Shown: positions 43,705 through 54,505 of the stretch, in pieces
Position numbering within the stretch: the stretch's first letter is position 1
How the letters are laid out: each line of letters opens with the position of its first letter
Source of the DNA: Mugil cephalus
Taxonomy: Eukaryota > Chordata > Actinopteri > Mugiliformes > Mugilidae
Direction of reading: 5' to 3'
Length of the DNA stretch: 64,000 nt
Assembly (NCBI RefSeq): GCF_022458985.1
Contig: NC_061781.1
Span: 884,001-948,000 of the forward strand
Made by a program: the position numbers and the translations under genes
The notes under the pieces: model-generated
Told to the model about the DNA's origin: nothing
Databases searched by the model: none
Seen by the model: the letters and a program-made list of their open reading frames with translations, nothing else

Positions 43705-44617
43705 GCCTGTATCACAAAGCAGGATTGCAGACTTAGAGAGGTAACTTCAGGGTTAATCTTGGGTTTCCGGTATCACAAAGCTGGATTCATTCTTATTGAG
43801 CGGCTAACCTGCTTCAGGTCAGGGTAGCTTTCAGGACTGATCTGAGCCTGATAAAAATCTCCACCCACCGGCCAATCAGCTGTTCGGAATCGTGAGAAGA
43901 GCGTTACAGCGTGAACGTATCTTCCAGGAGATAACCATACAAAGAAGAGTATATTTTTGCCATTTGTCCCCGCTAAGCTCAAACTGGGGATAATTTCATT
44001 CAGGCTAAAAACCTGATGTATCGATATGATGTAATTGTGGCATTAGCTTCCAGCTTCATTGTAGCCCATGTAACATTATGGAATTCAGGAGTGAGCTTTG
44101 TTTTAATCTTGGTTTACATTCTTTTTACTCCAGAGGGATTACATCTGGGGGAATGACACTAATTGTCATACATTACATTCATCTTTGCAACACATTGATT
44201 GGGATTCATGGCTGCTAACTAACTGAGCCAATGATGTGTAATTTATGCATTTATTTAATCTGCAATCCTTTGCCATACCTTATGGCGTCTCTTCAATGCA
44301 CCCACGGTGTTTGACTTTTCAGTGAGATTCTTTTTCTTATTCATATTTGAGGAGAATCAGTCTTTGCCCCTCATAGGAGACGTATGCTGTCCTTTTTGCC
44401 AGCAGATCACCACTCATGATTGTGATTGGTCTGCTGCCTTGGAACCCACCCTTATACGTGCTTTCACTGATTCACAAAAAGACAAACCTGGGCTAAGTTA
44501 CCGGGTTGATAACCAGCGTTGTGATACCGCTTATCCAGTTGTCATTGTTGTGGATAGGTTCAGCTGCATAGGTTGGGAGTAACCCAGGGTAAGTTGAGTT
44601 TGCTTTGTGATACAGGC
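43705..44617. mobile_element. Non-autonomous Harbinger-like DNA element
   Basis: The ends are inverted: GCCTGTATCACAAAGCAGG at the left and TTTGCTTTGTGATACAGGC at the right. A second inverted pair lies inside (CCGGTATCACAAAGCTGG near 43768 and CAGCGTTGTGATACCGC near 44514). The terminal GCCTGTNTCANAAAGCAGG form resembles PIF/Harbinger ends. The interior has no full transposase; the frame from 44307 (91 codons) has no recognised domain. Target duplication was not established. Confidence 0.65.
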
Positions 44618-44706
44618 TTCTGGTGCCCTGGTCTATGTATTTTGGGCACCTGCCACATTCCAGGAAGTACTGGTGTTCGTGGTAGTTATGCTGATCATAG
44701 TGCTGT

Positions 44707-44954
44707 CACCACGCAAGAGCAGAACAGGACTTGAAGGCCTCAAACTGACAGGCAGTCTTCAACGCACTCTGTCGCCTGACCTTTAAAGTCCTGCTTGTTA
44801 TAGAACCTGATTCAGGGCCTTCTATACACCCTTGAAAGTGTCATATCAGAGACTTAATTCTCCTGAAATTGTGTTAGCACTGAATCATTTGAGTTACTTT
44901 CTGTGTTAACTTTTAGGTCACTTCTACAAATGGTCTTCTTGGCTCCTGTCTGAG
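44707..44954 (+). repeat. Direct duplication, copy 2 (about 250 bp)
   Basis: Second copy of 41897-42148, in the same orientation, 2.8 kb away. It lies about 290 bases beyond the 3' side of the crystallin pseudogene exon. Confidence 0.9.
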
Positions 44955-45240
44955 GTTTTGATTGCTTGATTGGGCAAAAAGCTCTCTGCTGCCAGATCGT
45001 CAGCCATTTATCTTTCCTTTGTGTCTGTTGCCTTTGACTGATTACAGCTTGGTTGAAGCACTTAATTGAAGCTGGGAACTCTACCGCTCAAAATTCAAAA
45101 TCATTTTTTATGTTTTATTTAAGCTGCAGCTTAGTGTCATGAACCTGGGTCACTTCAATTAGTATTAACAATGATGTTATAGGAATAAGACAATCAGTAC
45201 TAATGATATGATATGCCATGAAACATATACAGAAGCTTAC

Positions 45241-45416
45241 ATGACAGCATGTCATGATTTGATACTGCTGCTGAATTTCATCGAGGAGGTAGAAGTATTC
45301 CCGTGGGCTCAGGATGTATTGGTAACCGGTGTAGCAGGGATGCTCATACAGTACTCAGCAGCAGCCCTCTCTCAAATACGAGCTCAGCTCAGGACTGGTC
45401 ATAGTTGCACTCATGG
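45241..45416 (-). pseudogene. Crystallin exon-2 relic (Greek-key domain)
   Basis: The minus strand reads ECNYD, then [11 protein letters not shown] in a second frame, and after a stop VLYEHPCYTGYQYILSPREY in a third frame. VLYEHPCYTGYQYIL matches the second Greek-key motif of gamma crystallins (compare VLYERNNFMGYQYVI in the gamma-S-like gene). The exon ends with a preserved donor GTAAGC at 45240-45235, where a gamma-crystallin exon 2 should end. Its first half is replaced by a LINE fragment that starts at 45417. Exon 1 and exon 3 were not found. This is a dead member of the cluster. Confidence 0.75.
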
Positions 45417-45608
45417 CCTTAGCCAGCAGTTTCAGATAAGATTTGGTGTCACCTGCTCTGGCCCCTGGAATGCATCTAACTACGGTCGCTGGTTTCTCTA
45501 ACTTCACGTTCTGCAAAATACAGTCGCCAATTACCAGAGTTGGTTTCTCAGCGGGTGTGTCGCCGAGTGGGGAAAATCTGTTAGAAACGTGAAGCGGTTG
45601 GTGGTGTT
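45417..45608 (-). mobile_element. LINE ORF1 esterase fragment
   Basis: The minus strand reads [20 protein letters not shown], then [16 protein letters not shown] and [13 protein letters not shown], almost identical to the segment at 31722-31990. It is a short LINE piece that replaced part of a crystallin exon. Confidence 0.85.
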
Positions 45609-46085
45609 GACATGATAGCATCACACAGTTGCTGCAGATTTGTCAGCTGCACATCTTTGATGCAAATCTCCCGTTCCACCACATAGCAAAGGTGCTCTAT
45701 TGGATTGAGATCTGATGACTGTGGAGGCCATTGGAGTACAGTGAACTCATATTCATCAAGAAACCAGTTTGAGATGATATGAGCTTTTAACAATACTCAG
45801 GTAGGCTGTGGCATTTAAACCATGCTCAAAATGTGCCGAGAAAATATCTACCACACAATTACACCACCACCACCATCCTGAACCATTAATTAATACAAGG
45901 CAGGATGGATCCATGCTTTCACGTTGTTTACGCCAAATTGTGACCTGTGACCCGAATGCTAAAATCGCAACTCGGCAGATATTGTGGAATTTTGGTGAGC
46001 CTGTGCTAACTGTAGTGTCAGTTTCCTGTTCTTAGGTAACAGGAGGCACCCAGTGTCAACTGCTGTAGCCCATCTTCCTCAAGGT
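45609..46085 (-). mobile_element. Tc1-like transposase fragment, second family
   Basis: The minus strand reads ISNWFLDEYEFTVLQWPPQS, then SDLNPIEHLCYVVEREI and [23 protein letters not shown] holds the glutamate of the DDE triad. The upstream part (46085-45790) matches the same gene in broken frames. It differs from the intact element at 12677-14280. Confidence 0.8.
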
Positions 46086-46886
46086 TCAACATGTTTAAGA
46101 AATTAAAATTACATTTAAGCACACCCTCGAGGGTAATATTGTGATTATACAACAATTACCAACAAAATAAAGCATATAATTAAATACATATTCATGTTGA
46201 TGGACATTTTGTTCTGAAAATTTTAAGTTTTTTGCGAGTGTGCTTCCCGTTTCCAAGGAAATAAACGGCTGACTAATCTGACTAATAACTGGAACACAAT
46301 CAGTCATGTCAGTAGACCCCTATGTGTAATGGAACCTAGTTCACCACTACAGCAAATAATCTGAACTTTAGTAACAACCTAGCAATAGAAATGATTTTCT
46401 AGTCCCAGATGAGTAAACTCTGAGCTTAACGCGGTCTTGGACTTTACCGAAATAAATCAGTAATGCATAAATGAGCAAAAATACTTACTTTTTTTGCCAA
46501 AGTTATAACAAAGATGCTGTTTTTTTCTATTATATATATAAACATGTTCATCAAGGTCACAATAGGCCTAGGTAACTTACGTGTCTCTCACACCGAAGGG
46601 AATACCCTCTCTGCTATCTATCACCTGTACTCTACTTATGAAACATGCTAAAAATAAAAAAATAAAAAATGGAGATTTTTCAGGTTGGTTTCCTAGATAA
46701 ATAAATAATAAAAACTGCCACTCGGTTCTTCTCCCTCCACTACTGCCTAGTGTATTCTACCCATTTCCCCTTCCCTTTGTTCAGGATCATGATGCCACAG
46801 ATGAAATTAAGAGCCATAGCAGAGCTGCTTATTCATCAGCTTCCAGGTAATTTGAATAACAAAACCCTGTTACAGTGCCTATAAAG
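46086..46886. other. Unassigned sequence upstream of the first gamma-M gene
   Basis: No repeat or gene was recognised. The last 150 bases would contain the lens promoter. TGCTTATTCATCAGC near 46828 has half-sites loosely like a Maf response element. Confidence 0.4.
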
Positions 46887-46894
46887 TATAAAAG
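46887..46894 (+). promoter_or_regulatory. TATA box of the first gamma-M gene
   Basis: TATAAAAG, 64 bases before the start codon. Confidence 0.85.
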
Positions 46895-46950
46895 CTGCCT
46901 GGCAGTCACAGGTCTTTGGATAGATTCCCTCAAACACAGACACATCAGAC

Positions 46951-47696
46951 ATGGGCAAGGTATGTATGTATGACATGAAAAAAAAATTGGTTTTCAATTC
47001 AGGATGAACTCGACACCATTTCAACCAACTGAGAGCTCCTGCACATCAGTATTTTCTTTGTGTTTCAGATCGTCTTTTACGAGGACAGGAACTTCCAGGG
47101 TCGCTCCTATGAGTGCATGAGCGACTGCTCTGACATGTCCTCTTACCTGAGCAGGTGTAGCTCCTGCAGGGTGGAGAGTGGCTGCTTCATGGTCTACGAC
47201 CGCCCCAACTACATGGGCAACCAGTTCTTCCTAAGAAGGGGCGAGTACGCAGACTACATGTCTCTGGGAATGAGTGACTCTATCCGATCCTGCCGCTTAA
47301 TCCCTCAGGTATGAAAATGTGAACTTTACTTCATCTGTGTGCCTTTCATACATATTTAATTTGAAGATATTTTCTTTGAGAGGCAGCAGCACTTCAGTCA
47401 TCTCCTCCTTTGGTTCACAGCACCGAGGTTCGTACAGGATGAGGATCTATGAGAGGGAGAACTTCCAGGGCCAGATGCATGAGCTGATGGACGACTGCGA
47501 CAACATGATGGACCGCTACCGCATGTCCGACTGCCAGTCCTGCAACGTGATGGACGGCCACTGGCTGATGTACGAGCAGCCCCACTACAGAGGCAGGATG
47601 ATGTACATGAGGCCCGGCGAGTACAGGAGCTTCAGGGAGATGGGATACAGCGGCATGAGATTCAGCTCCACCAGGCGCATCATGGATTCCTGCTGA
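46951..47696 (+). CDS. crygm2d: Gamma-M2-type crystallin, three exons, 174 residues
   Basis: A lens structural protein of the methionine-rich fish gamma-M group. Exons: 46951-46959 (MGK), 47069-47308 (80 codons) and 47421-47696 (91 residues plus stop). Introns of 109 and 112 bases have GTATGT and GTATGA donors and TTTCAG and TTCACAG acceptors. Greek-key motifs follow in order: [34 protein letters not shown]; then [18 protein letters not shown], and [20 protein letters not shown]. About 21 of 174 residues are methionine, and only one tryptophan remains. High methionine and few tryptophans are known features of gamma-M crystallins and fit very dense lenses. The start is in a good context (CAGACATGG) and gives the usual MGK exon. 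Member name within the gamma-M2 group is tentative. Confidence 0.95.
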
Positions 47697-47721
47697 AGCA
47701 GAGTGCAGAAATGTTCTGCTG

Positions 47722-47727
47722 AATAAA
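47722..47727 (+). terminator. Poly(A) signal of the first gamma-M gene
   Basis: AATAAA 25 bases after the stop codon. Confidence 0.85.
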
Positions 47728-47850
47728 GTGAAACATGAATCAGAGAGCACCTTTTCCTCTTGTCATCTTCTATAAAACATATCATGAAATGTATTCTCTT
47801 TCAGTCTTGAAAGTGAGATCATATTGATTTGTTGCAAAAATAATAATAGC

Positions 47851-48648
47851 CAGTGGTGGCTGGTAAAATTTGGTGGGGGGGCTATGGGATTACATTAGTG
47901 CAAAAAACCCACATGCATAAAAACCATATGAGCGTGCATTAAGACCACTCTCGCAGTCTCTCTTTACACGCTTGCTGTAACTTTCTGTGCCTTCTACATG
48001 CTTGACTTTACTGACTTTTGGCACTATGAGGACTGACACTGAAAAAACGGCCCGGCAACATCCCTCATTTCTGATCATTTTGAATGCCTACTGTCTCCAG
48101 GTCAGAGCCAATCCTAGGGGAGGTCATCATGGCAGCAGGAGCATAGTCATTGGCCTTAGAGAAGAAAGGTGCCTTAGCATTGTTCACTCAGTCTCTACAA
48201 GATTGGTCTCGAATGATTATCAGTCATATTTTTCAGTCATCCTGTCATACATCTAGGCTATAAGTAAAGAGGAGAAGGGATCTAAACTGCATATTTATAG
48301 CTACATCCATAATTACAACGGTAAGATACAGCGATGTAGAAGACACAGAAAGTTATGGGTGCATCTAGAGAGACTGCAAGAGTGCACAGGGTGGTTTTAA
48401 TGCGCACTGATATGGTTTTTATGCGCACTGGTTTTTGGCACTAATATAATCCCATTGTGGGCTAACAAATGCCTAATACCCATTAAATAGTAGCAGCAAA
48501 AGGAGCATTGCCTACAATACACACACTTACATCAGTTACAGGTACACTATACTACTTTAGTGCTCTATGTAGCAGAATGAGCATGTTTTCCTGTTTTTCC
48601 CCCTTGTTTAGCTTTTGTTGCCACAGTTTCAGCTAGCAGCCACTCCTG
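47851..48648. mobile_element. hAT-like non-autonomous element with long subterminal inverted repeats
   Basis: Left end CAGTGGTGGCTGGTA and right end AGCTAGCAGCCACTCCTG are inverted matches (12 of 15). Just inside, about 85 bp at 47880-47965 (GGGATTACATTAGTGC, CATAAAAACCATATGAG) pairs with the inverse at 48370-48465 (GGTTTTTATGCGCACTGG, CACTAATATAATCCCAT). It begins about 125 bases after the poly(A) signal of the first gamma-M gene. No transposase remains. Confidence 0.65.
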
Positions 48649-49510
48649 AAAGAGTGGCGGCTATCGCCAGTAGCTCTGTGAAGAATAACATTTTTTGGTT
48701 ATTCGTGTGTTAATGGTTGTTTTTTTGTCTGACTTGTTGTTATTGTTTTTTGGGGTCTTTTTTGTGCGTGTATTTTAGAGGATATACTATGCCCTCACTC
48801 TCTGAGACTGTGGGTGTTATTTTGTTGCCTCTGACTGGTGGGACTATATTGACCGATCCTTACACTCTCACTCACTGATGGACGATTTGACCAAAGGAGG
48901 AAACACAGGGGATGAAGTCTGGAGGTTAGAACCTGAAATGCCTGTCCTTTCAAACTGCTCAACATCTTGGTTCCACTGGTTTTCCCCAATGGCATCACTG
49001 TGCAAATCTGAGTTCAACAACAGCATTGGTCCCCTGGAGTGGGTCGGAGCGGCATCAACGTAGTTCTGGACATAAGTAAACTCATCTTTGACCAGAGTTG
49101 ATGTGAAATCATGGTAAATCTAAACAAATCTTAATTCTACTCGCTTAATTATTAGGAAATTAGGTTCCATTTGCGTCCTCATTTTCATTAAATTAGCTAC
49201 TTCTCACCACTAGGCCAAAACTCATTTATCCCATTTTCTTCTCATCATTTCTATACCAAGTGTTATATTATTCATCATAATCTTTATTATTCATTATTCA
49301 CCATTCATGTAAATAAACCATATATTTCACTTAAGTTGTTGTCAGAAAGATGAGCTGGATTACATGATCACTGTACTGAGAGCTAACGCTTATGATATGA
49401 TGAGATGGATTAATTGCTACTTATTAATATTTATCCAGTATTAATTGATTAAATCTTACAGTGTACTGTTCACCTGTAAGTGGTGCCCCCTATGGACGAG
49501 TGCCGTTGTT
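48649..49510. other. Unassigned AT-rich sequence
   Basis: No gene or named repeat was recognised. Confidence 0.45.
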
Positions 49511-49803
49511 AGACTAACATGTTTAACTAGAAAATTCCCTCTGAGAAATTGTAAAAGGGCCACGGTTAGCACAGTTAGCTTACAGTTAACACACAGCTAG
49601 CACACTTAACCCACATTTAGCTTACGGTTAGCATAATTAGCTTACGGTTAGCACAGTTAGTCTACATTTAGAACAGATGGCCTACATTTAGTACAGTTAA
49701 CCCACATTTAGCACAGTTAAACCACATGTCGTACAGTTAGCACACTTAACCCACATTTAGCACAATAAGCATACTGTTAGCACTGTCAGCGTAGGGTTAG
49801 CAC

Positions 49804-50730
49804 TAGGGGTGTAACGATTCGTTTTAACAACGATTTGATTCAGTTCATGATTTGTGGTTACGATTCATACGATTCAAAGGCGATTTTAGTTCATTTGGAA
49901 CAATACGATCCGAAACGATTCAGTGACTTGAAATCGATTCAGTAACTTTTTAACCAAAAATTAAACCAATGCGACTGAAATAAATACCTACTCAGTGTTT
50001 CCTCTACATTCATTTAGGAGTGGCGGGCCGCCAACAGATAACTATCTTGCTCAGTATCTACTCTTTGGAGTTCTTTATCTACTGGTTACAGTCACTTTTT
50101 AAATTTCCTCAAGTGTCTCGATCCGGCGGACGGCGCTCGGTTTATCAATAAAGTACAAGATTATTATGGCCCAGAAGTTTAACACTACATGTCTGTTTCT
50201 GTTTATTATGTCCTCTTTTGAGCGCTGACATTCCCACTACATGCTGGTCTGTTGACAATATCACATGATGGTGGTGACCGACGCTGCACGTTAAATTATC
50301 ATTATAATTTAATCACGTTATCATTATCATTATTGTTTCATCGAGTTTTTGCGCAGGTCACTGTGTGTCACTGGTGGGACGAGGCGGAGAGGCAAAGAGA
50401 CGTAAAGGTGAATGTTAGCATTAGCATATACATTCATTTTGCTATTGATGTTAGCCGGAAGCTAACGCATATTTGTATAACGGTGTTTTCAGTATATCAA
50501 ACTAATTTGTAAATTTTGTTTGTCCAGTTTTACAGTGTTTCTCAAATAAATACTCTAAGTGGATCCTCTGATGCTTAATCCAATGCGTTATTTCCTAGTA
50601 TCGATACAATCGATTGATTCCCTTTTAAATCGATATTAGACAGCCAACTTGCCGAGCACAGATCGATGTAGTTGGATCATAGGAAAACAAATCGATTCAT
50701 CGATGTAGTGGATGAATCGTTACACCCCTA
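49804..50730. mobile_element. Non-autonomous hAT-like element, 927 bp
   Basis: Ends TAGGGGTGTAACGATTC and GAATCGTTACACCCCTA are perfect inverted repeats of 17 bp. The 8-bp flanks GTTAGCAC (49796-49803) and GTTAGTAT (50731-50738) agree at 6 of 8 positions, as expected of a hAT target duplication. The interior has repeated ATCGATT/AACGATT motifs near both ends and no transposase. It is inserted in the GCTAA array of copy B. Confidence 0.88.
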
Positions 50731-50804
50731 GTTAGTATAGTTAGCTTACATTTATGCACAGTTAGGCACTTGTGCGTTCCTCCTACTACTCTGTGTATCT
50801 GTAA

Positions 50805-51003
50805 CTGTAATAATGTAAAGTTACCTGTGTGTTTGTGTGTTTTGTGTGTGTATGTGTGTGTATATAACTGTAATAACATAAAATTACCTGTGTGTTTGTG
50901 TGTGTTTGTGTGTGTATGTGTGTGTATATAACTGTAATAACATAAAGTTACCTGTGTGTTTGTGCGTGCTTGCGCATGTGCGTGTGTAACTGTAAGAACA
51001 AAG
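50805..51003. repeat. Minisatellite of about 65 bp, three copies
   Basis: Units begin AACTGTAATAACATAAAGTT and continue ACCTGTGTGTTTGTGTG with a GT-rich second half. Three imperfect units are present. Confidence 0.85.
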
Positions 51004-52070
51004 TTACTACTGTGACAAAACAGTAGCTCCTATCATAAAAACATGTAGCCGCGGGCATTGTGAAGCCTTCCTGAAGACTTTGATATGTTTTTTTGTCTTT
51101 CTAGAGTAAATATTTTGGATACATGTGCGAGTTAAAAACAGGGGTATGTTTTGCTTCTCTGACAAAATCTTTACATTACAGTCAATGGAGAACAGACAGG
51201 GACTTGACCCCAAACAGCGGCTCGCAGTTTAAATTCTGTACGTCTCACTGCTTTGCCGAGCACAACAAGTTTGTCTTCAACTTTGGAAACAATCATGTGT
51301 CTAGTTTGTAAATTGTGGCTGGGACGAGCCTATAAAGAGAAAATTTTCAAGCAATTTCACACATACCTTCACTGTGATGACATCACGCACTCTTGCATGA
51401 ATTTTTTCAAAAAAGATCATGGTCATTGAACAGTGATTGATGAAAAACTGTAAGACCTATCAAACCACAGATTAATACACCAATACGTAAGGGTTGTGTC
51501 TACATTTTGAAGTTTAAATGAAGTCTCTGGGAAAAAGTAGGCCTGACCAGTAGACCTTTGAAAAACCGTGTCTTTTGATTTTTTTTCCTGCCTGGCTCAT
51601 TCATTTTCGATGGGAATTTTTTTTGCAGTTTTTCACAACTTACGTTGCGAAAAATTTGTATTTTGTAAAGAAAAGTAATAGTACACCGATCCCACACATT
51701 TTGATATATAACTCATCCTACAGCTCCAAGCGCACACGTTTTGATATATAACTCTAAAGGTTGAGGGACGAAAAACGGAAGGAAGGCAGAGGAAAATAAT
51801 AAGAAACACGTGGTACAACGACAGGGCCCCGGGCATTGCCCCGTAGCCCTTATGATGTTAATCGTCCAAACGATGTTCAGAGGGACAAAGACAACATTGT
51901 AAGATTTGTGTTTTTTGGTTTGAAAGAAAGGACTGGCTAACAACAAGTGTAGCCTATTTTCCACGCTTTTTGGAGGAGATACGACATGGACTCAACAAGG
52001 AATTGGGATTTTAAAAACATTTTTCGGACAATTTAGAAAACATGGACGCAAGTCGTATCGGACACAACGT

Positions 52071-52235
52071 TTATGGAGGACCAATTCTGCCACATTAAAA
52101 AAATAAATATATAAATGAATAAATAAACACCTTATATATGTTAGGTATTTATTTAATCATTTGTTTATTTATTTATTTATTGATGCATGCCCTTCAGCAT
52201 GCACAATGAATGTTGTGCAGATGAGGGGGCTATCC
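52071..52235 (+). repeat. AT-rich interspersed repeat, interrupted copy
   Basis: Starts TTATGGAGGAC, contains TCTGCCACATTAAAAAAATA, TTTATTGATGCATGCCCTTC and ends GATGAGGGGGCTATCC. It continues at 53488 after a 1,252-bp insertion. An uninterrupted inverted copy is at 60226-60465. Confidence 0.85.
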
Positions 52236-53487
52236 AAATCCGTGTGTCATTCGTTCTTTCTATTTTCAATTGTCAATCAAAAATCAAAAAATGAAAAAGT
52301 GACTGATTATTTTGTTTTTCGTTTTTAAATCGAACACAAAAAACGAAAAATCCCTGGTTTTTCATATTTCAATTTGAGACTCAGATCAAAAATACGAAAT
52401 GGAAAAACAGGGCCACAGGACTGAATTTAATTTTAATATTTAATTGGTCGGGTTTACATGACCTGGAAATGGCTTTGCGCGTGGTAGTTTGGGTAATGCA
52501 TATATGTCTATGGGGTAATGTAGTAGGCTACCATGGCGACGCTTGAACCACACACTACTTGTTCAACAGTGGTGAACCCCTTTCACATCGAAAATCCTGG
52601 GTTGGGTGGTCTTTCACATCATCAGAAGTCCCGAGTCGGACCTCCATCTCCGAGAGTGTGCCTGTTTTCCCCCTCTCATAGACTATGTCATTGCGACAAT
52701 GATGCGATCATTATACATTTAAACACAGTACATTGCAGATAAACAGTGGGGGACATGGTGTATTTATTTAACACTTTTAGTTTGTTGATGACCTGAAGAA
52801 TGGACCGGTCAAACCTCCGCTCTTTCAAAAGGTTTTTGTTATTAGAATAAATCACTGTGTTCTACACAGAGCCTGATATCTGCCGCCGTATCTCCCCTTC
52901 TCCTCGGATGCAGTTTGCAGATCTCATGGTCTTGCCAGTGGCTGTGTTATGTGATCGTTAAAAAAGTGTGGGATATCGCTATACAAACACAGTCTTACAT
53001 GCATTCCCTGATCGGTGCAATTTCCCAAACATGACATAGGAATAATTCACAGAGGCGCTTCCATTAATGAATGTGTAACAACACATTAGATTTGTTTGAT
53101 TGAAAAAAAAATGAACAAAAATATCTGCCCTTCAGATATTGGTCTTTATGGGAGTAGATCAAAACTTTGCGCTGTTTTTGAGCTGGAGCTTCTACAATGA
53201 TACAGTCTGTCAGGCCATCGAGTGACAAAATCGGAATGTAATGTTCAAATACATTAACATCAGAGCGAAAAACCCGGGCCAATGTGGTAATCCTGTTAAC
53301 ATCAAGCCAGGTTGAGCCAAGCTGATAAAATCCCGGTTTTCGCTCCATGTGAAAGGGGCTACATTTCCAGAACTGGCGTGTGCAAAGGCATCTCTGGGCC
53401 ATGTAGCCCACCCAATTAAATATTAAAATAATTTTTTTGATTTTTGATTGGCAATTGAAAATAGAAAGAATGAATCATACACAGATT
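52236..53487. mobile_element. 1,252-bp inverted-repeat element with a paralogous empty site
   Basis: Ends AATCCGTGTGTCATTCG and its inverse CGAATGA-like GAATCATACACAGATT open long inverted repeats of about 55 bp (TTCTTTCTATTTTCAATTG with GATTTTTGATTGGCAATTG). A second inverted pair lies further in: AATTTAATTGGTCGGGTTTA (52437 on) with GCCCACCCAATTAAATATT, and GAACCCCTTTCACATCG with CATGTGAAAGGGGCTAC. The inverted copy at 60226-60465 runs without a break from CTGTCC into ACACTGGCTGAAC, which shows exactly where this block was inserted. No transposase was recognised, so it is non-autonomous and I cannot assign a superfamily. Confidence 0.75.
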
Positions 53488-53690
53488 ACACTGGCTGAAC
53501 GTTTCTCCTATTGTTGATTGGTTGATGACTGCACATGCCTTGCTTTTCACAGCGGCCAGGTAGTTTTTTAATTGAAATGGCGCAGCAATGGCAGGCAGAA
53601 GCCAAGGTGCTTAGCTAATGTGGCAGAAAGTAACACTGTTAGTCAGGACTGTTTACCTTTTGCAGTGGACCCTGTCCGATAACCTGTTGC
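53488..53690. other. Right flank of the inserted repeat, then unassigned
   Basis: ACACTGGCTGAACG and TTCTCCT (to about 53508) complete the interrupted repeat. The rest holds no recognised feature. Confidence 0.5.
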
Positions 53691-53822
53691 ATTTAGCGTT
53701 GTACACTGGCACAACGGTCACCCTCAGATTTTTGGAGGAAGTGGTATATTGCTTGACCATGTCTGTATGCCACACGGCCCAGTATCTGAGGTTCAAAGCT
53801 TGTGTCGGTGTACAACGCTAAG
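53691..53822. repeat. Inverted repeat with similar reading frames on both strands
   Basis: TTAGCGTTGTACACTGGCAC (53693-53712) and GTGTCGGTGTACAACGCTAA (53802-53821) pair around about 90 bases. Because of the palindrome, both strands read HLALYT at one end and a VQR ending at the other. This looks like the fold of a DNA transposon end rather than a gene. Confidence 0.6.
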
Positions 53823-54295
53823 TGCGTCAGCCTCCTGATTTCAAGTCTCCTGGTCGCCTGCGTTGGCTCCCATAGACACAATAAAGAGTAGATGCCACAT
53901 TGACTGCTACCACCTGTAGGAGCTGACGAGCCATGTGGCTGCCACCTTGTACCAGTCATCATCCCCATCCACTTACCTGTTTAAAAATAATTAATGTGAC
54001 CAGAACTCATGGGGTTCTCAAACTATTTTCTTGATATGTGGCATCATACAGGGTTAGTATTTATGAGAACGAGTATTTTCATACATGGCACACCGATAGT
54101 AGCTTAACAGTCATACTATACTATATATATCAAAATACTAATATTTTGAGTCTGTGTCCAGATACATGACGATTGTAGTGTAACACATAACACGCACACA
54201 CACATACAAAGAGACAGCACTATTCAGCTCTTTCACTTAATTAAAAATAGAAGAAATAATATCTGATTCTCTGAATATAATTGTATAAACGGTTT
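53823..54295. other. Unassigned sequence
   Basis: No feature was recognised. Confidence 0.4.
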
Positions 54296-54505
54296 GATCC
54301 CCTGAGTGTGCCATATGCCGAAGTGTCCTTGAGCAAGACACTGAACCCCCAGTTTCTCCCAGTGCAACTGGCACTGGTGTGTTAATGTGTGCGCTTGTGT
54401 GAGCGAATGGGTGGATGTGTCTCTGACTGTAAAAGCGCTTTGAGTACCTTTGAGTAGGTAGAAAAGTGCTATATAAGAGCAAGACCATTTACCATTTACC
54501 ATAAA
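54296..54505 (-). mobile_element. SINE-like repeat, inverted relative of 35532-35752
   Basis: CAGTGCAACTGGCACTGGTG, GTAAAAGCGCTTTGAGTACC and TGCTATATAAGAGCAAGACC, then CATTTACCATTTACCAT, are the complement of the blocks in the copy at 35532. Confidence 0.7.

Larger units (their letters stand above)
49511..51855 (-). repeat. Unnamed interspersed repeat, copy B, inverted relative of 2050-2985
   Basis: Reading right to left: GC-rich hairpin sequence (GGGCCCCGGGCATTGCCCCG, 51824-51844), an AT-rich middle with ATATATCAAAAC motifs and GATCGGTGTACTATTACTTT (complement near 51670-51690), a GTTAGCACAG array (49560-49803), and AGAAAATTCCCTCTGAGAAA (49530-49549). All four blocks occur in the same order in copy A. 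Copy B is longer because of a hAT insertion and a 65-bp minisatellite. Confidence 0.7.

Noticed and set aside
47415..47750. A 111-codon minus-strand frame over the first gamma-M gene
   Set aside because: It is the shadow of exon 3 of the crystallin gene, whose frame is confirmed by splice sites and motifs.
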